DNA from: a virus
Virus record (IMG/VR): IMGVR_UViG_3300032298_000424
Coordinates: 1-64,000 of that record
DNA: 64,000 nt
Direction: 5' to 3' (one strand)
Shown: positions 6,559-16,095 of the stretch, one piece after another
Position numbering within the stretch: position 1 is the stretch's first letter
Layout of the letters: the number at the start of each line of letters is the position of its first letter
Position numbers and translations under genes: made by a program
Notes under the pieces: model-generated
Database searches by the model: none
Seen by the model: only the letters and a program-made list of their open reading frames with translations
Told to the model about the DNA's origin: nothing

Positions 6559-6997
6559 TCAGTAATTTGATGCCCATAGCTTTAATCGTATCTTCTGTCC
6601 AAATAACAAACTGCCAACTCCTATCTTTTGCATAGTTATCAGCAGCTTTCCATTTACATTGGTTTTTGACGAAAGTGCGTGCCTCTTCCAAGTATTTTTT
6701 AGTCTGTCTACTTGGTTTTTTGGGAGGCACAGTTTGTGATTTTGGTTTAATCTCTACTAAAAACGTTCCTTGAGCAGTAGTATATTTTACGTCTATAAAA
6801 TAACGATGCCATTTTTTATCTAATGGATAAAAATATTGTACAACTGTCTCCTCTGAAGACCATTTTAGTACTTGTGAATTTTCATCACACCATCTAAATA
6901 CTTGTCTTTCCCAAAGAGACCTATAAACTATGTTTTTGAAGTCGCCTTCATATTTTGCTGGATTCTTACATCTGTAAAAACCTTTGTATGTAGCCAT
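6554..6997 (-). CDS. 4: Head completion protein gp4-like
   Basis: A 147-aa protein from ATG 6997 (an upstream in-frame ATG at 7048 would add 17 poorly conserved, hydrophobic residues). It shows the gp4/gp50 head-completion signature YRSLWERQVFRWCDEN, VLKWSSEETVVQYFYP, HRYFIDVKY, FLVEIKPKSQ, then a Lys-rich region and CKWKAADNYAKDRSWQFVIWTE. The D...EIKPK arrangement resembles TnsA-like or other restriction-fold nucleases, as noted for this family. It acts late in head maturation so heads can join tails. Its start lies at the left edge of a + strand late promoter (6997-7004) and the next gene is divergent. Confidence 0.85.
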   Translation of the reverse strand: MATYKGFYRCKNPAKYEGDFKNIVYRSLWERQVFRWCDENSQVLKWSSEETVVQYFYPLDKKWHRYFIDVKYTTAQGTFLVEIKPKSQTVPPKKPSRQTKKYLEEARTFVKNQCKWKAADNYAKDRSWQFVIWTEDTIKAMGIKLLT

Positions 6998-7004
6998 ATA
7001 AATA
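6997..7004 (+). promoter_or_regulatory. T4-like late promoter TATAAATA
   Basis: A perfect TATAAATA, 37 nt before the start of the gp48/54-like gene. A start about 6 nt downstream of the element leaves a leader of about 30 nt. It heads the long + strand baseplate operon. Confidence 0.8.
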
Positions 7005-7041
7005 AGAGTGTCCGTATGTAAAAGAATCATAAAGGTACAAC

Positions 7042-7944
7042 ATGCCAATCGACAATATACCCGCTGCGTTTGATAATGTTCAAGAGTTCGTTAAGAACAC
7101 TTTAGCATCCTTAAACTTTTTAAACCCGTTCGGGGCAAATGCTCCTCAGTTACGTTATCCCAAGGGGGATGTACAAAAACATCAGAACGTTATAAAGTTC
7201 GAGGCCATTGCACGTGTCAAGAAAAGTAGCGTATTAGATTTTAAAGTAGCTAAGTTTGCTGAGAGTGCACTCGGTTCAGTAACTTTATATATGCCTTCAG
7301 GAATAAGCGTTGCAGATACATTGAGTTATGATAATGCAGATACTGGTTTAGGCGGTGAGATAATGAAAGCCGGTGGTTCTGCAGCATCTCCTGGTGAATT
7401 CATCGATACATTAAAAGATCAATCTAAAGGCGTAGCTCAAACTGCTGTAGCAGCTGGTACTGCAAAAGTGGCACAAAGCAAAGGTTTGGTTGGTGGTGCA
7501 GCGACTCAAGGTATAATCAATAGAGGTGAAGTTGTAAATCCTCACACACAGATGTTATTTAAATCTCCTTCGCTTCGTCAATTTCAATTTCAGTTTAAGA
7601 TGTTTCCAAAAACTAAAGCTGAAGCTCAAGAAATAATTAAGATAGTTCAATTCTTCCGCGTAGCTGCATATCCAGCTCTTGGAAACGGTAGTGGAACTGA
7701 TTCAATTAACATGTCTACATTTAAATTTCCAGATGTATTCAAAGTTACGTTCTTAACTGGAAGTAAACAAAATAAAAATATTATTAGGATGATGGATTCT
7801 TATTTAACGTCAGTGACTGTTAACTATAATCCAACTAGTCCAACTTTCTTCGAAGATGGTATGCCATCTGAAATAGATTTGTCTTTGACTTTCCAAGAAA
7901 GCAAAGCACTCAACAGAGACCTCATCCTTTCAGGAGGTTACTAA
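7042..7944 (+). CDS. Baseplate tail tube cap (gp48/gp54-like)
   Basis: A 300-aa protein with the C-terminal pattern typical of tube caps and initiators: SLRQFQFQFKMFPKTKAEAQEII, IVQFFRVAAYP, FKFPDVFKVTFLTG, MMDSYLTSVTVNYNPTSPTFFEDG and PSEIDLSLTFQES, ending ILSGGY. An Ala/Gly-rich insertion lies at about 105-160. In T4, gp48 (364 aa) and gp54 (320 aa) complete the baseplate and initiate the tube; which of the two this represents is not clear. First gene after the late promoter; 1-nt spacing to the gp53-like gene. Confidence 0.8.
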   Translation: MPIDNIPAAFDNVQEFVKNTLASLNFLNPFGANAPQLRYPKGDVQKHQNVIKFEAIARVKKSSVLDFKVAKFAESALGSVTLYMPSGISVADTLSYDNADTGLGGEIMKAGGSAASPGEFIDTLKDQSKGVAQTAVAAGTAKVAQSKGLVGGAATQGIINRGEVVNPHTQMLFKSPSLRQFQFQFKMFPKTKAEAQEIIKIVQFFRVAAYPALGNGSGTDSINMSTFKFPDVFKVTFLTGSKQNKNIIRMMDSYLTSVTVNYNPTSPTFFEDGMPSEIDLSLTFQESKALNRDLILSGGY

Positions 7945-7945
7945 T

Positions 7946-8674
7946 ATGTCATATTTCTTCCAAGGTTTTCCAACAATGCAATATGATGTATTTGCAAATG
8001 GAAGACCCGTTGAAACCACAGATTTATTTAGATCCGTTAGACTTAAAAACAATTTACGTGATGATATAATGCTTTATGAAGCATATCATATTAATGATGG
8101 AGAAAGACCAGATCATGTATCATTAAAGTTATATGGTACTACTGATTATTATTGGACTTTTTTCATGATTAACACAGATTTAGTAAATTCATATGCTGAT
8201 TGGCCATGTTCTACTACTGAAATGGAAAATAAGATTAAAATTAAATATCAAGGTAATGTATTGTTGACTGACGAAGATATCTCTACTAAGTTTGTTCGTG
8301 GAGAAACATTACGAGGATCTATCTCTCTAGCGACTGCTAGTATCATACAAAAAGATACAGATAAGGGTGTGATTCGCTTATCAACGACTGATCAAGTTGG
8401 CACCTTCGTAGATGGAGAACTTGTAAGAGGTTTAACGTCAAACGATCAGATAATTATCAATAGTCAAAGGCCATACACTGTTGCTGCAAATCACTTTGAA
8501 GATTCACAAAGAAATTGGGTAAGAAAGGATTATCCTGGAGCAGTGCCTATGCCAAATGACGAACATGAAAGAGAATGGAATGAATATAAGACAGACATTC
8601 GAGTTATCAGACCTGAATACATTACTCAAGTAGTAGACGAATTTTATAAAATAATTAATCCAGACTCACAATAA
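7946..8674 (+). CDS. 53: Baseplate wedge protein gp53
   Basis: A 242-aa product with the gp53 signature: N-terminal SYFFQGFPTMQYDVF, TDLFRSVRLKNN, LYEAYHINDGERPDHVSLKLYGTTDYYWTFFMIN, and SYADWPCSTTEMENKIKIKY. T4 gp53 is 196 aa; the extra length is a C-terminal beta-rich extension (about 110-242). gp53 clamps neighbouring wedges around the hub. Its stop overlaps the next start (TAATG). Confidence 0.85.
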   Translation: MSYFFQGFPTMQYDVFANGRPVETTDLFRSVRLKNNLRDDIMLYEAYHINDGERPDHVSLKLYGTTDYYWTFFMINTDLVNSYADWPCSTTEMENKIKIKYQGNVLLTDEDISTKFVRGETLRGSISLATASIIQKDTDKGVIRLSTTDQVGTFVDGELVRGLTSNDQIIINSQRPYTVAANHFEDSQRNWVRKDYPGAVPMPNDEHEREWNEYKTDIRVIRPEYITQVVDEFYKIINPDSQ

Positions 8675-9939
8675 TGTCATTAGGTAAATTTGACTATTCA
8701 GTTGAATCAGTTCAACTAACATCTTCTACTGGGCAAAAGCTCGAGATAAAAGATTTGGTGATATCGATTGATATCTATGAATCACTATTATCTCCGTACA
8801 TTAAAGTAGAGTTAGGTATCACAGACGCTTCTAACTTACTTGAAACTGTTCCGATATTAGGTCAAGAAAAAGTAGATTTAGTTTTATTAGAAGGTAAGGC
8901 CAAGATTAAGAAAACGTTTTATGTTGGTTCTGTAGCAAACTATATTCGTGCTAATAATCAAGCTTCGATGTACACATTGAAACTTATTACACCAGAACAG
9001 TTGATGAATAGTTTGAGACTTGTATCTCATGCATACACGGGTAAAATATCTGACGCTGTACAAGGTGTTATGAAAGATTATTTAAATAAGAATGTTGATG
9101 TTACAGAAGATACCGTTGGCAATTACAAACTAGTTATTCCAAATTGGAATCCATATCAAGCTATAGATTGGTTAACGCGCAAAGCAATGGATAAAAATCA
9201 AACGCCATTTGCTTTCTATGAAACATTTACTGGTGGTCATCGTTTGCAGTCTTACACAACTCTATTCAATCAAAAGACATATAATAAGTTTGTACATAAG
9301 GGCGGTACATCAGCTAGCACTGATGCAGGGCAATTGGCTGCGTCTTATAATGTAGCTATTGAATATGATATTAGAGATTATTCAAACACATATAAGAATA
9401 CACTGCGCGGAGCATTTGGTTCTGCTATGCATACTGTGGATATTAGCACAAGATCTTATAAACTTTTAAAATATGATTATCTAAAAGATTTTGATAAGAA
9501 AGCACACTTAGACAAAGTGCCGTTTATCAATAAAGAATTTAAAGTGCAAAATAAACCTCTTAATGAATATGATTCAGTGCATTATGTAACTAATAAAAAC
9601 TCTAAAGCTTGGGGTATAGCTTCATATAATAATTATAACAACGAAGCGGAATTTACAAAGTTAGAGGCTGATGCATATGTTTATCAACTTGGATTAACTA
9701 CTCTCAATATGGTAATTCGTGGAAGAACAGATTTATATCCTGGCAAGATTATCGAATTCGAAGTAGATCGCGATAGACCATCAATATATGGTGTTGCTAA
9801 GGATAGCAATGAATATATTTCTGGAAGATATTTGGTAATGCATACACATCATAAAATGGTTGATGGTAAATACACAATCATTATGGATGTAGTAAGAGAT
9901 TCTCTTGGCAAAAAAGTTAAACAACGTGGTGGTAAATAA
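8674..9939 (+). CDS. Baseplate hub protein (gp27-like)
   Basis: A 421-aa protein directly before the gp5-like spike. It has an N-terminal VQLTSSTGQKLEIKDLVISI/DIYESLLSPYIKVELGI beta region (tube-like domain), a middle segment NWNPYQAIDWLTRKAMDKNQ...FAFYETFTGGHRLQSY, and a C-terminal TDLYPGKIIEFEVDRD...ISGRYLVMHTHHKM beta domain. This layout is that of gp27/gpD-type hubs. Forms the trimeric hub ring on which gp5 sits. The pairing with gp5 and the size (T4 gp27 is 391 aa) support the call. Confidence 0.75.
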   Translation: MSLGKFDYSVESVQLTSSTGQKLEIKDLVISIDIYESLLSPYIKVELGITDASNLLETVPILGQEKVDLVLLEGKAKIKKTFYVGSVANYIRANNQASMYTLKLITPEQLMNSLRLVSHAYTGKISDAVQGVMKDYLNKNVDVTEDTVGNYKLVIPNWNPYQAIDWLTRKAMDKNQTPFAFYETFTGGHRLQSYTTLFNQKTYNKFVHKGGTSASTDAGQLAASYNVAIEYDIRDYSNTYKNTLRGAFGSAMHTVDISTRSYKLLKYDYLKDFDKKAHLDKVPFINKEFKVQNKPLNEYDSVHYVTNKNSKAWGIASYNNYNNEAEFTKLEADAYVYQLGLTTLNMVIRGRTDLYPGKIIEFEVDRDRPSIYGVAKDSNEYISGRYLVMHTHHKMVDGKYTIIMDVVRDSLGKKVKQRGGK

Positions 9940-9942
9940 ATT

Positions 9943-11184
9943 ATGAAAAATTACATGAACTGGTTTACTGGTGTGGTCGAAGATCGTGATGATCCACAAG
10001 AATTGGGTCGTGTGCGTGTAAGAATATTTGGTTTACATACAGACGACTTATCAAAGATTAGGACGAGTGATTTACCGTGGGCTCATACGATGATGCCTAC
10101 GACGTCTGCATCTATTTCTGGATTGGGATTTTCCCCAACTGGTTTAGTAGAGGGTTCGTGGGTCGTTGGTTTCTTTGCAGACGGTGAAAACTGTCAAGAT
10201 CCTATCATCCTCGGTTCTATACATGGATATCCAACTCAAAATGTAAACGAACGCAATGCTTTTAAAGACTTTAACGGCAATTATCCTCGTTGGTATAATG
10301 AAACTGATGTAAGCAAGGTTGCGAGAAATGAATGGAAAGATCATGTATCCTATTATTCTCGCTATGCTGAGCAGGTTAAAGGGATTGAGAAAGCTACTAA
10401 ACCTTATATCCCAACGGTTGTAAGTGACTCCCCAGAAGAGTCCAGGGGCTCATGGGAAGAGCCAGAACCACGTCGTGGAGTTAGAGGAACATATCCATTC
10501 GTTCATACCTTTGAGAGTGAAACAGGCATCGTCCGTGAGATCGATGATTCTGAAAATAACTCGCGAATTGTTGAGCATCATCCTGCAGGTACATTCTACG
10601 AGATATTTCCAGATGGTGATAAAGTAACTAAAGTTTCTGGTGAAAATTATACGATAGTTGTTTATGATGACAATATCTTAATTCGTGGAACACAAAATAT
10701 CACGATCGAAGGTGATTCGCGAGTATTGGTAAAAGGTGATTATGTAATGGAAGTTATGGGTGACTATAACTTAAAAGTACACGGTAATCGTTATACTAAG
10801 ATATCACAAAATGACGCAATTGAAACTGTTGGTAACTTTAACTTAAACGTAAAAGAAGATTTCTTAACTCGCGTTGGTAAAAATCAAACGTTATTAATTG
10901 ATGTAAACAAGACTGAAACAATAGGTGGAAGTTCTTCATTAATGGTAACAGGAAAAGTAGATAACGTATTCTTAGACACTATGAGTACGTTCTCAAACGG
11001 TGCACAATCAGTATCAACCAATTCAACTCAACAGTTCTTATCTAAGAATGGTTTAGAGTTTGGTTCTGAAGCAAATTGGAACCTTAAGTGTAATGCAAAC
11101 ATGACTATTGAAACAGTCGGAACTTTCTCAATTGAAAGCGGAGGCAATTTTAGTGTCGACGCTCCTAGAGTGGATTTAAACTAA
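9943..11184 (+). CDS. 5: Central spike gp5-like, lacking lysozyme domain
   Basis: A 413-aa protein with the gp5/VgrG OB-fold N-terminus (WFTGVVEDRDDPQELGRVRV, PWAHTMMP, VGFFADG, PIILGSIHG), a linker, and a C-terminal beta-helix needle built from short repeats such as ENYTIVVYDDN, IRGTQNITIEGDSRVLVKGD and GDYVMEVMGDYNLKVHGN. Unlike T4 gp5 there is no lysozyme domain between OB-fold and needle. A glycoside-hydrolase-like domain is instead encoded by the next gene, 1 nt downstream. Function: tail tip that punctures the outer membrane. Confidence 0.85.
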   Translation: MKNYMNWFTGVVEDRDDPQELGRVRVRIFGLHTDDLSKIRTSDLPWAHTMMPTTSASISGLGFSPTGLVEGSWVVGFFADGENCQDPIILGSIHGYPTQNVNERNAFKDFNGNYPRWYNETDVSKVARNEWKDHVSYYSRYAEQVKGIEKATKPYIPTVVSDSPEESRGSWEEPEPRRGVRGTYPFVHTFESETGIVREIDDSENNSRIVEHHPAGTFYEIFPDGDKVTKVSGENYTIVVYDDNILIRGTQNITIEGDSRVLVKGDYVMEVMGDYNLKVHGNRYTKISQNDAIETVGNFNLNVKEDFLTRVGKNQTLLIDVNKTETIGGSSSLMVTGKVDNVFLDTMSTFSNGAQSVSTNSTQQFLSKNGLEFGSEANWNLKCNANMTIETVGTFSIESGGNFSVDAPRVDLN

Positions 11185-11185
11185 T

Positions 11186-12586
11186 ATGTCAAATTCTCCA
11201 TGTGGAATTAATGCAGCCTTAGATGAAGCAAAGGCTGGAATCGATTCTCTTAAAGAAAAGATTGCCGGTGGATTGGATTCTATAGGTGACTTAGATTCTA
11301 TTGCTACAACTATTAAGAATAAGTTAAAGGAAGTAAATGTTCCGAAACTTGAAAGTATTAATTTAAAAGAAGAGTTACTTAATCTTCCTAACTTAAACGC
11401 TGAGGAATATTCTGCAAAAGTTGCAGAACTAAAAGCCAAGTTTGGTACAGCAGTTCCTGACTTAGATACGGTTATTGCGAAGATCCCTAAACCGGTTGGA
11501 TTGAATGCTCAAGGCAATAAAGATATTTTTACACAACTCAATGATGCGTTGGGTAATGTTGGTGCTGCATTCCAAAATGTTCAAGAACAACTTAGTTCAC
11601 TCTCTATAGAATCTTTAACTGCAAGTATATGTGATGAGAAAAAGATTGATCCTATTACTAAGAAAGAAGTTCCTGTAGTACCTAACGTTGAAGTGGTACA
11701 GAAGACTATTCCAGATCCAGTTACAAAAGAACCAGTTCCAGTTGTAATAGATCCTGTTACTACTAAAGAAGTTCCAATAACTAAAGTAACTCCTCCTCCG
11801 CCTGGAGCTCCTGCAGTAATTCCTGCACCAGTTTATGAAACTAAGCCTCAAGTAAAACCAACTCCTCCTATAGTTCCTCAAAAAAATCCAGTAGTTGAAA
11901 CTAAACCATCGACTCCTCCATCTTCTGGATTTACATTTGCATTTACTAAAGAAAAATTAGTAGCGGCTGGTGGCGCTGCAGCAGGTAATTGGTATGATTA
12001 CCTAAGAGATACTTTACCAAAATACAATATTACAACACCTGAGCGTGTAGCTGCATTTGTTGGTAATGTTGGAGTTGAAACGAGTTGGACACAAATTGAA
12101 GAAAGCGTAAAGTATAGTGCAGACTTTATATTTAAAAATTTAAACCCAGGAAATAAACGATTCGCTACGCTTGACGATGCTCGAGCTGCTGTATCAAAGG
12201 GAGCAGAATACGTTGCTAACGTCATCTATATGGTAGAACGTAAGTTATTAGATCCTCAACCTGGTGATGGTTGGAAATATCGTGGAAGAGGTTTGAAACA
12301 ACTTACATTTAAAGACAACTATCTTAGAGCATCGAAGGCATTCTTTGGGGACGATCGTCTAGTTAAAAATCCAGACTTAGTAGTTACAGATAAGAATATC
12401 GCTGTTGAGACTGGTGCTTGGTATTTTAAGACTAAAAATATTTCTGATTATGCCGATAAGAAGGCTTGGGGAGAATGTGGAGCCATAGTTAATGCAGGCA
12501 AACCTAATGCTGATCCCGCAAAAGTAGTAGACTACCAAAAGAGAATAAATGCTCAAGAAAAAGCATATAAAGCATTCACGGCATAA
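11186..12586 (+). CDS. Virion GH19-like peptidoglycan hydrolase with coiled-coil N-terminus
   Basis: A 466-aa protein. Residues 1-150 are helical (repeated L/K/E segments); about 150-245 is a Pro/Val/Lys-rich linker with repeated PVTKEVPV-like units. From about 248 there is a GH19/chitinase-like lysozyme domain with VAAFVGNVGVETSWTQ (Glu near 296 as probable catalytic acid) and GWKYRGRGLKQLTFKDNY near 362-380, a strong GH19 signature. It sits directly after the lysozyme-less spike gene, so it probably supplies the tail-associated muralytic activity. The helical N-terminus may dock to the baseplate. It could alternatively be the endolysin, although position favours a virion role. Confidence 0.8.
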   Translation: MSNSPCGINAALDEAKAGIDSLKEKIAGGLDSIGDLDSIATTIKNKLKEVNVPKLESINLKEELLNLPNLNAEEYSAKVAELKAKFGTAVPDLDTVIAKIPKPVGLNAQGNKDIFTQLNDALGNVGAAFQNVQEQLSSLSIESLTASICDEKKIDPITKKEVPVVPNVEVVQKTIPDPVTKEPVPVVIDPVTTKEVPITKVTPPPPGAPAVIPAPVYETKPQVKPTPPIVPQKNPVVETKPSTPPSSGFTFAFTKEKLVAAGGAAAGNWYDYLRDTLPKYNITTPERVAAFVGNVGVETSWTQIEESVKYSADFIFKNLNPGNKRFATLDDARAAVSKGAEYVANVIYMVERKLLDPQPGDGWKYRGRGLKQLTFKDNYLRASKAFFGDDRLVKNPDLVVTDKNIAVETGAWYFKTKNISDYADKKAWGECGAIVNAGKPNADPAKVVDYQKRINAQEKAYKAFTA

Positions 12587-12592
12587 TAAATA
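12585..12592 (+). promoter_or_regulatory. NATAAATA-type late promoter element
   Basis: AATAAATA, overlapping the stop codon of the GH19 gene and ending 5 nt before the gp25 ATG (AATAAATA-GAACC-ATG). If active it gives a leaderless message. The spacing mirrors the element at 6551-6558. Confidence 0.35.
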
Positions 12593-12597
12593 GAACC

Positions 12598-13065
12598 ATG
12601 CGCTCACAAAACTTATCAGACAAAGTATTAGGCAATCGTCCAAGCAGTTCTCAGACTATGCGAGAACTAACGTACGGCGGTAGAGAATCTACGTATGCAG
12701 ACTTAGACCTATTGTTTAGACCCAACCCAGTGACAGGAGATTTAAATCCAATTCGCGACGTTGATGCAGTTAAAAAGTCTGTGCAAAATTTAGTATTAAC
12801 TAATTTCCAAGAAAGACCATTTCAACCTGAAATCGGATCTGGAGTTAGAGGTTTATTATTTGAACCAGCAGATGATATTACGATTCATGGTATAGAAGAA
12901 GCTGTCCGCAGAGTCCTTGCTAACTTTGAGCCAAGAGCACGTATACTTGAAGTTGATTCTGTCTTTGACGAAGGATTGAACGCGTATAGGCTCACACTAG
13001 AATTTCAAGTAATCACTACTGGTCAAGTAGCAACAACAACTATTGTATTAGAGAGAACAAGATAA
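12598..13065 (+). CDS. 25: Baseplate wedge protein gp25
   Basis: A 155-aa member of the GPW/gp25 family: LFRPNPVTGDLNPIRDVDAVKKSVQNLVLTN, FQERPFQPEIGSGVRGLLFEP, IHGIEEAVRRVLANFEPRARI and a C-terminal beta strand region LTLEFQV. T4 gp25 is 132 aa; it is a sheath-initiator component of the inner baseplate. gp6 follows 1 nt downstream, the conserved 25-6 order. No obvious SD is present between the NATAAATA element and the ATG. Confidence 0.9.
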   Translation: MRSQNLSDKVLGNRPSSSQTMRELTYGGRESTYADLDLLFRPNPVTGDLNPIRDVDAVKKSVQNLVLTNFQERPFQPEIGSGVRGLLFEPADDITIHGIEEAVRRVLANFEPRARILEVDSVFDEGLNAYRLTLEFQVITTGQVATTTIVLERTR

Positions 13066-13066
13066 T

Positions 13067-14941
13067 ATGCCGATCAATGTAACCGAACTAGATTTCTTTC
13101 AAATAAAAGAAAATTTAAAGGATCATTTAAAAGGTCTTCAAGCTGGCGGTAAATTTACTGACTACGACTTCGAAGGATCTGGCATGGCTGTGCTCATAGA
13201 TCTTTTAGCATATAATACACACTACAATGCATTGAATGCAAACATGGCGGTGAATGAGGTATTCTTAGACTCTGCAGATCGTAGACAGAATATTGTATCT
13301 CATGCTAAGTTATTAGGTTATATCCCACGTTCTAAAACTTCTGCATTTGCAACTATTAATATTGTTGTGAATAATCCAACTGGTGCTCCTTCTAGGTTAA
13401 CTCTTGATAGAGGTACAGAATTCACGACGACCATCAATGATAAGCAATACATCTTTACAGTGCTTGAAACTCAAACGATTTCTCCTATTGCAGGAGTGTA
13501 TACATTTGAAAATGTTAAGATAAATCAAGGCGTTTTAAAATCTACGTTCTATGTAGTAGATTCATTCGATGAATATCAATATTATGAAATTTTAGATTTA
13601 TATTGTGATAGAGAAACTATCACTGTTAAAGTAAAAGAAAACCTTTCTGCGACTTTATCTGATGTATACACATTGGCAAAAGATTTTACAAAAGTTAATG
13701 CAGAATCAAAAGCATATTACATACAAGAAGCCGTATCAGAAAGATTTGAAATTTATTTTGGCGATGGTATAACATCTAAAAAATTGGATGCTGGTAATGT
13801 GGTGGAAATTGAATGGTTATCTACTGCTGCAGAAGAAGCTAATGGAGCAACGATATTTACGCTAAACGGAAATATTGAAGGTAATACAAATGTTACTATA
13901 TCAACAGTATCAAAATCTGATTCTGGTTCTGATCGCGAATCAAACGACTCTATTAAATTTAATGCACCATTGACGTATATTGCGCAAAATAGAGTAGTTA
14001 CACCAGATGACTACCGTGCTGCTATCTTAGAAAACTATTCTAATATTGAATCTATTGCAGTATGGGGTGGAGAACAAAACGATCCTCCTCAATACGGTAA
14101 AGCTTATATCTCTATTAAACCAAAAGATGGTGAAACGTTAGATGAAGTTGAAAAACAAAAGATCAAAGATCAGGTCTTAAAGCCACGCAATATTGTTTCT
14201 ATCAGTCCAGAGATTATCGATCCAGAATACACATACCTTAAGTTAGAAGTATTTTATAAGTATAATCCTGCACTTACATCTAGAACTGCTGGAGAATTAA
14301 AACAACTTGTAACAGAAACTATTGCAAATTATAATTCTGCGGACTTACAACAATTTGATGGTGTGTTTAGAAATTCTAAATTAACAAGATTAATTGACGC
14401 GTGTGATCCATCTATTTTAAATAGTACAGTCAGAGTGTTTATGGTAAAACGCTTGGTCCCAATATTAAATACACCAAGACTTTATACCATACAATTCTCT
14501 TCTCCATTATACTCTACGCGTTCAAACGATAAAGTTATTACTTCGACATCATTCACGTATGGTGGAATAACATCTTACATACAAGATAGAGCTCAAACAT
14601 TGGGTAGCGCTGAACCTCATTCTGATAAAGGCGGAACACATACATTAGAAATATATAAACTATTAAATAATAATAAAATTACTACAATATCAGATATAGG
14701 TTATATCATTGCAGATCAAGGATTAGTAGTATTAGAAAAATTTACTCCATCTGCTATAAGCGGTGATTATATTACTATTACTGGAATTCCAAATTCTAAT
14801 GATATTGCTCCTAAAAGAAATCAATTAATAAAGATTAATATGGATGATGTTACAGTAACTGGCGAAGTTGATACTATTGCTACGGGTGGTACACCTGCAG
14901 GTGTAAGTTACACAACAACTCCTCGTCATAAAGAAGATTAA
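13067..14941 (+). CDS. 6: Baseplate wedge protein gp6
   Basis: A 624-aa protein (T4 gp6 is 660 aa). The diagnostic N-terminus reads FTDYDFEGSGMAVLIDLLAYNTHYNALNANMAVNEVFLDSADRRQ, then GYIPRSKTSAFATI. The baseplate J-like core contains FGDGITSKKLDAGNVVEIEWL and RVVTPDDYRAAILENYSNIESIAVWGGE, and the C-terminal region is specific to the T4 group. It forms the inner dimeric ring that holds the wedges together and triggers sheath contraction. Confidence 0.92.
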   Translation: MPINVTELDFFQIKENLKDHLKGLQAGGKFTDYDFEGSGMAVLIDLLAYNTHYNALNANMAVNEVFLDSADRRQNIVSHAKLLGYIPRSKTSAFATINIVVNNPTGAPSRLTLDRGTEFTTTINDKQYIFTVLETQTISPIAGVYTFENVKINQGVLKSTFYVVDSFDEYQYYEILDLYCDRETITVKVKENLSATLSDVYTLAKDFTKVNAESKAYYIQEAVSERFEIYFGDGITSKKLDAGNVVEIEWLSTAAEEANGATIFTLNGNIEGNTNVTISTVSKSDSGSDRESNDSIKFNAPLTYIAQNRVVTPDDYRAAILENYSNIESIAVWGGEQNDPPQYGKAYISIKPKDGETLDEVEKQKIKDQVLKPRNIVSISPEIIDPEYTYLKLEVFYKYNPALTSRTAGELKQLVTETIANYNSADLQQFDGVFRNSKLTRLIDACDPSILNSTVRVFMVKRLVPILNTPRLYTIQFSSPLYSTRSNDKVITSTSFTYGGITSYIQDRAQTLGSAEPHSDKGGTHTLEIYKLLNNNKITTISDIGYIIADQGLVVLEKFTPSAISGDYITITGIPNSNDIAPKRNQLIKINMDDVTVTGEVDTIATGGTPAGVSYTTTPRHKED

Positions 14942-14944
14942 AAA

Positions 14945-16057
14945 ATGCCGTATACCGTTTTAACTGACAGGTTAGGGACTACGACACCGCAGTATTACGT
15001 ATTAGACGAAGTAATACCTGAACATCTTCGCGCTAATGAACGCTTCATGGAATTCCTTGAAGCTTATTTAGAGTGGCAGCAATCAACAGTTTATTCTCCT
15101 GGTAGTATTATAAACAAACTAGTCGATATTAAGAATATTGATAACGTTGCCGAAGAATTTCTACCGTATATTCAACGTGCTGTTGCAGGTCCAATTCCAA
15201 CAGTTACAGGTGTTGATCGTAGAAAGCTTTATAAGCAGATTATCGACTTATATCTAGCTAAAGGTTCATTGCCTTCATACGAAGCTTTATTTAATATATT
15301 ATTCCAAGATCAGATAGAACTTTATTTCCCCAGGGTTGATATGTTACAACCTTCCTCTGGGAAATGGAATGATGCTGATGGAAGATACGCTGATAATAAT
15401 GGATTTCTATCTGATAGAAAATATTTACAAGACAGTTATTATTACCAAGATTACTCATATGTAATTAAAACAAGTAAGTCCTTCCAAGATTGGAAGGATA
15501 TAGTTACTAAAGTACTTCATCCAGCTGGATTCATCTTCTTTGGTCAAATTAAAGTAGTTTCTACTGCTTTAGTTGGCCAACAAAGATTAAAGACGAAGTT
15601 GGTGCAAATTGGTAGAGTAGTTGCTGAAGAAGCTACTAGACCTATCATCTTAGATACTGTAGCTATACCAATAAGTATAGCCGAAACTTATCGCGAGTTG
15701 TTGGGTACAATTATTACTCCAGTTGTTGGAGAAGCTATTGAGGGATTAACATCTAAACCAGCAATTCCACTTGGTCCAACATTTAAACACTTTGATCAGT
15801 ACAAATTCTTGATAGAAGAATTCGCTTCGAATTATGATGATGTTGTACTTGAAGGACCATGTTTAGGACTTAAGACCAATTTTGTACCTGTACTAAATAG
15901 AAATGTTATAGATGAAACGTATGAAAACGGCACAACGATATTAATGTCTTCCTTCTTGACAGTTCAACCAGCAGATTTAGCTGGAAGTTCATATAATGAG
16001 ACAATAGATTTACTTGATCCAACTTCAGGATCTGATGTTGTAGTTGAGCTCAACTGA
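14945..16057 (+). CDS. Baseplate wedge gp7-like protein
   Basis: A 370-aa protein following gp6. The N-terminal half contains FMEFLEAYLEWQQ, NIDNVAEEFLPYIQRAVAG, DRRKLYKQIIDLYLAKGSLPSYEALF and ELYFPRVDMLQPSSGKW, a pattern found in the protein occupying the gp7 position of marine T4-like phages. T4 gp7 is much longer (1032 aa), so this is a minimal version or a functional replacement. It probably links the inner wedge (gp6-gp53) with gp8 and gp10-type parts, given that the gp8 gene is next. Confidence 0.65.
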   Translation: MPYTVLTDRLGTTTPQYYVLDEVIPEHLRANERFMEFLEAYLEWQQSTVYSPGSIINKLVDIKNIDNVAEEFLPYIQRAVAGPIPTVTGVDRRKLYKQIIDLYLAKGSLPSYEALFNILFQDQIELYFPRVDMLQPSSGKWNDADGRYADNNGFLSDRKYLQDSYYYQDYSYVIKTSKSFQDWKDIVTKVLHPAGFIFFGQIKVVSTALVGQQRLKTKLVQIGRVVAEEATRPIILDTVAIPISIAETYRELLGTIITPVVGEAIEGLTSKPAIPLGPTFKHFDQYKFLIEEFASNYDDVVLEGPCLGLKTNFVPVLNRNVIDETYENGTTILMSSFLTVQPADLAGSSYNETIDLLDPTSGSDVVVELN

Positions 16058-16065
16058 TATAAATA
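16058..16065 (+). promoter_or_regulatory. T4-like late promoter TATAAATA
   Basis: A perfect TATAAATA directly after the gp7-like stop and 30 nt before the gp8 ATG, the same spacing class as the element at 6997. Confidence 0.75.
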
Positions 16066-16095
16066 GACCATATATTCCTAAGGATTTTAAAAACC

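Noticed and set aside
11615-11881. Minus-strand 88-codon open frame opposite the Pro-rich linker of the GH19 protein
   Set aside because: Low-complexity Tyr/Asn/Arg-rich mirror of the repeated linker codons, no ribosome-binding site, antisense to a well-supported gene.
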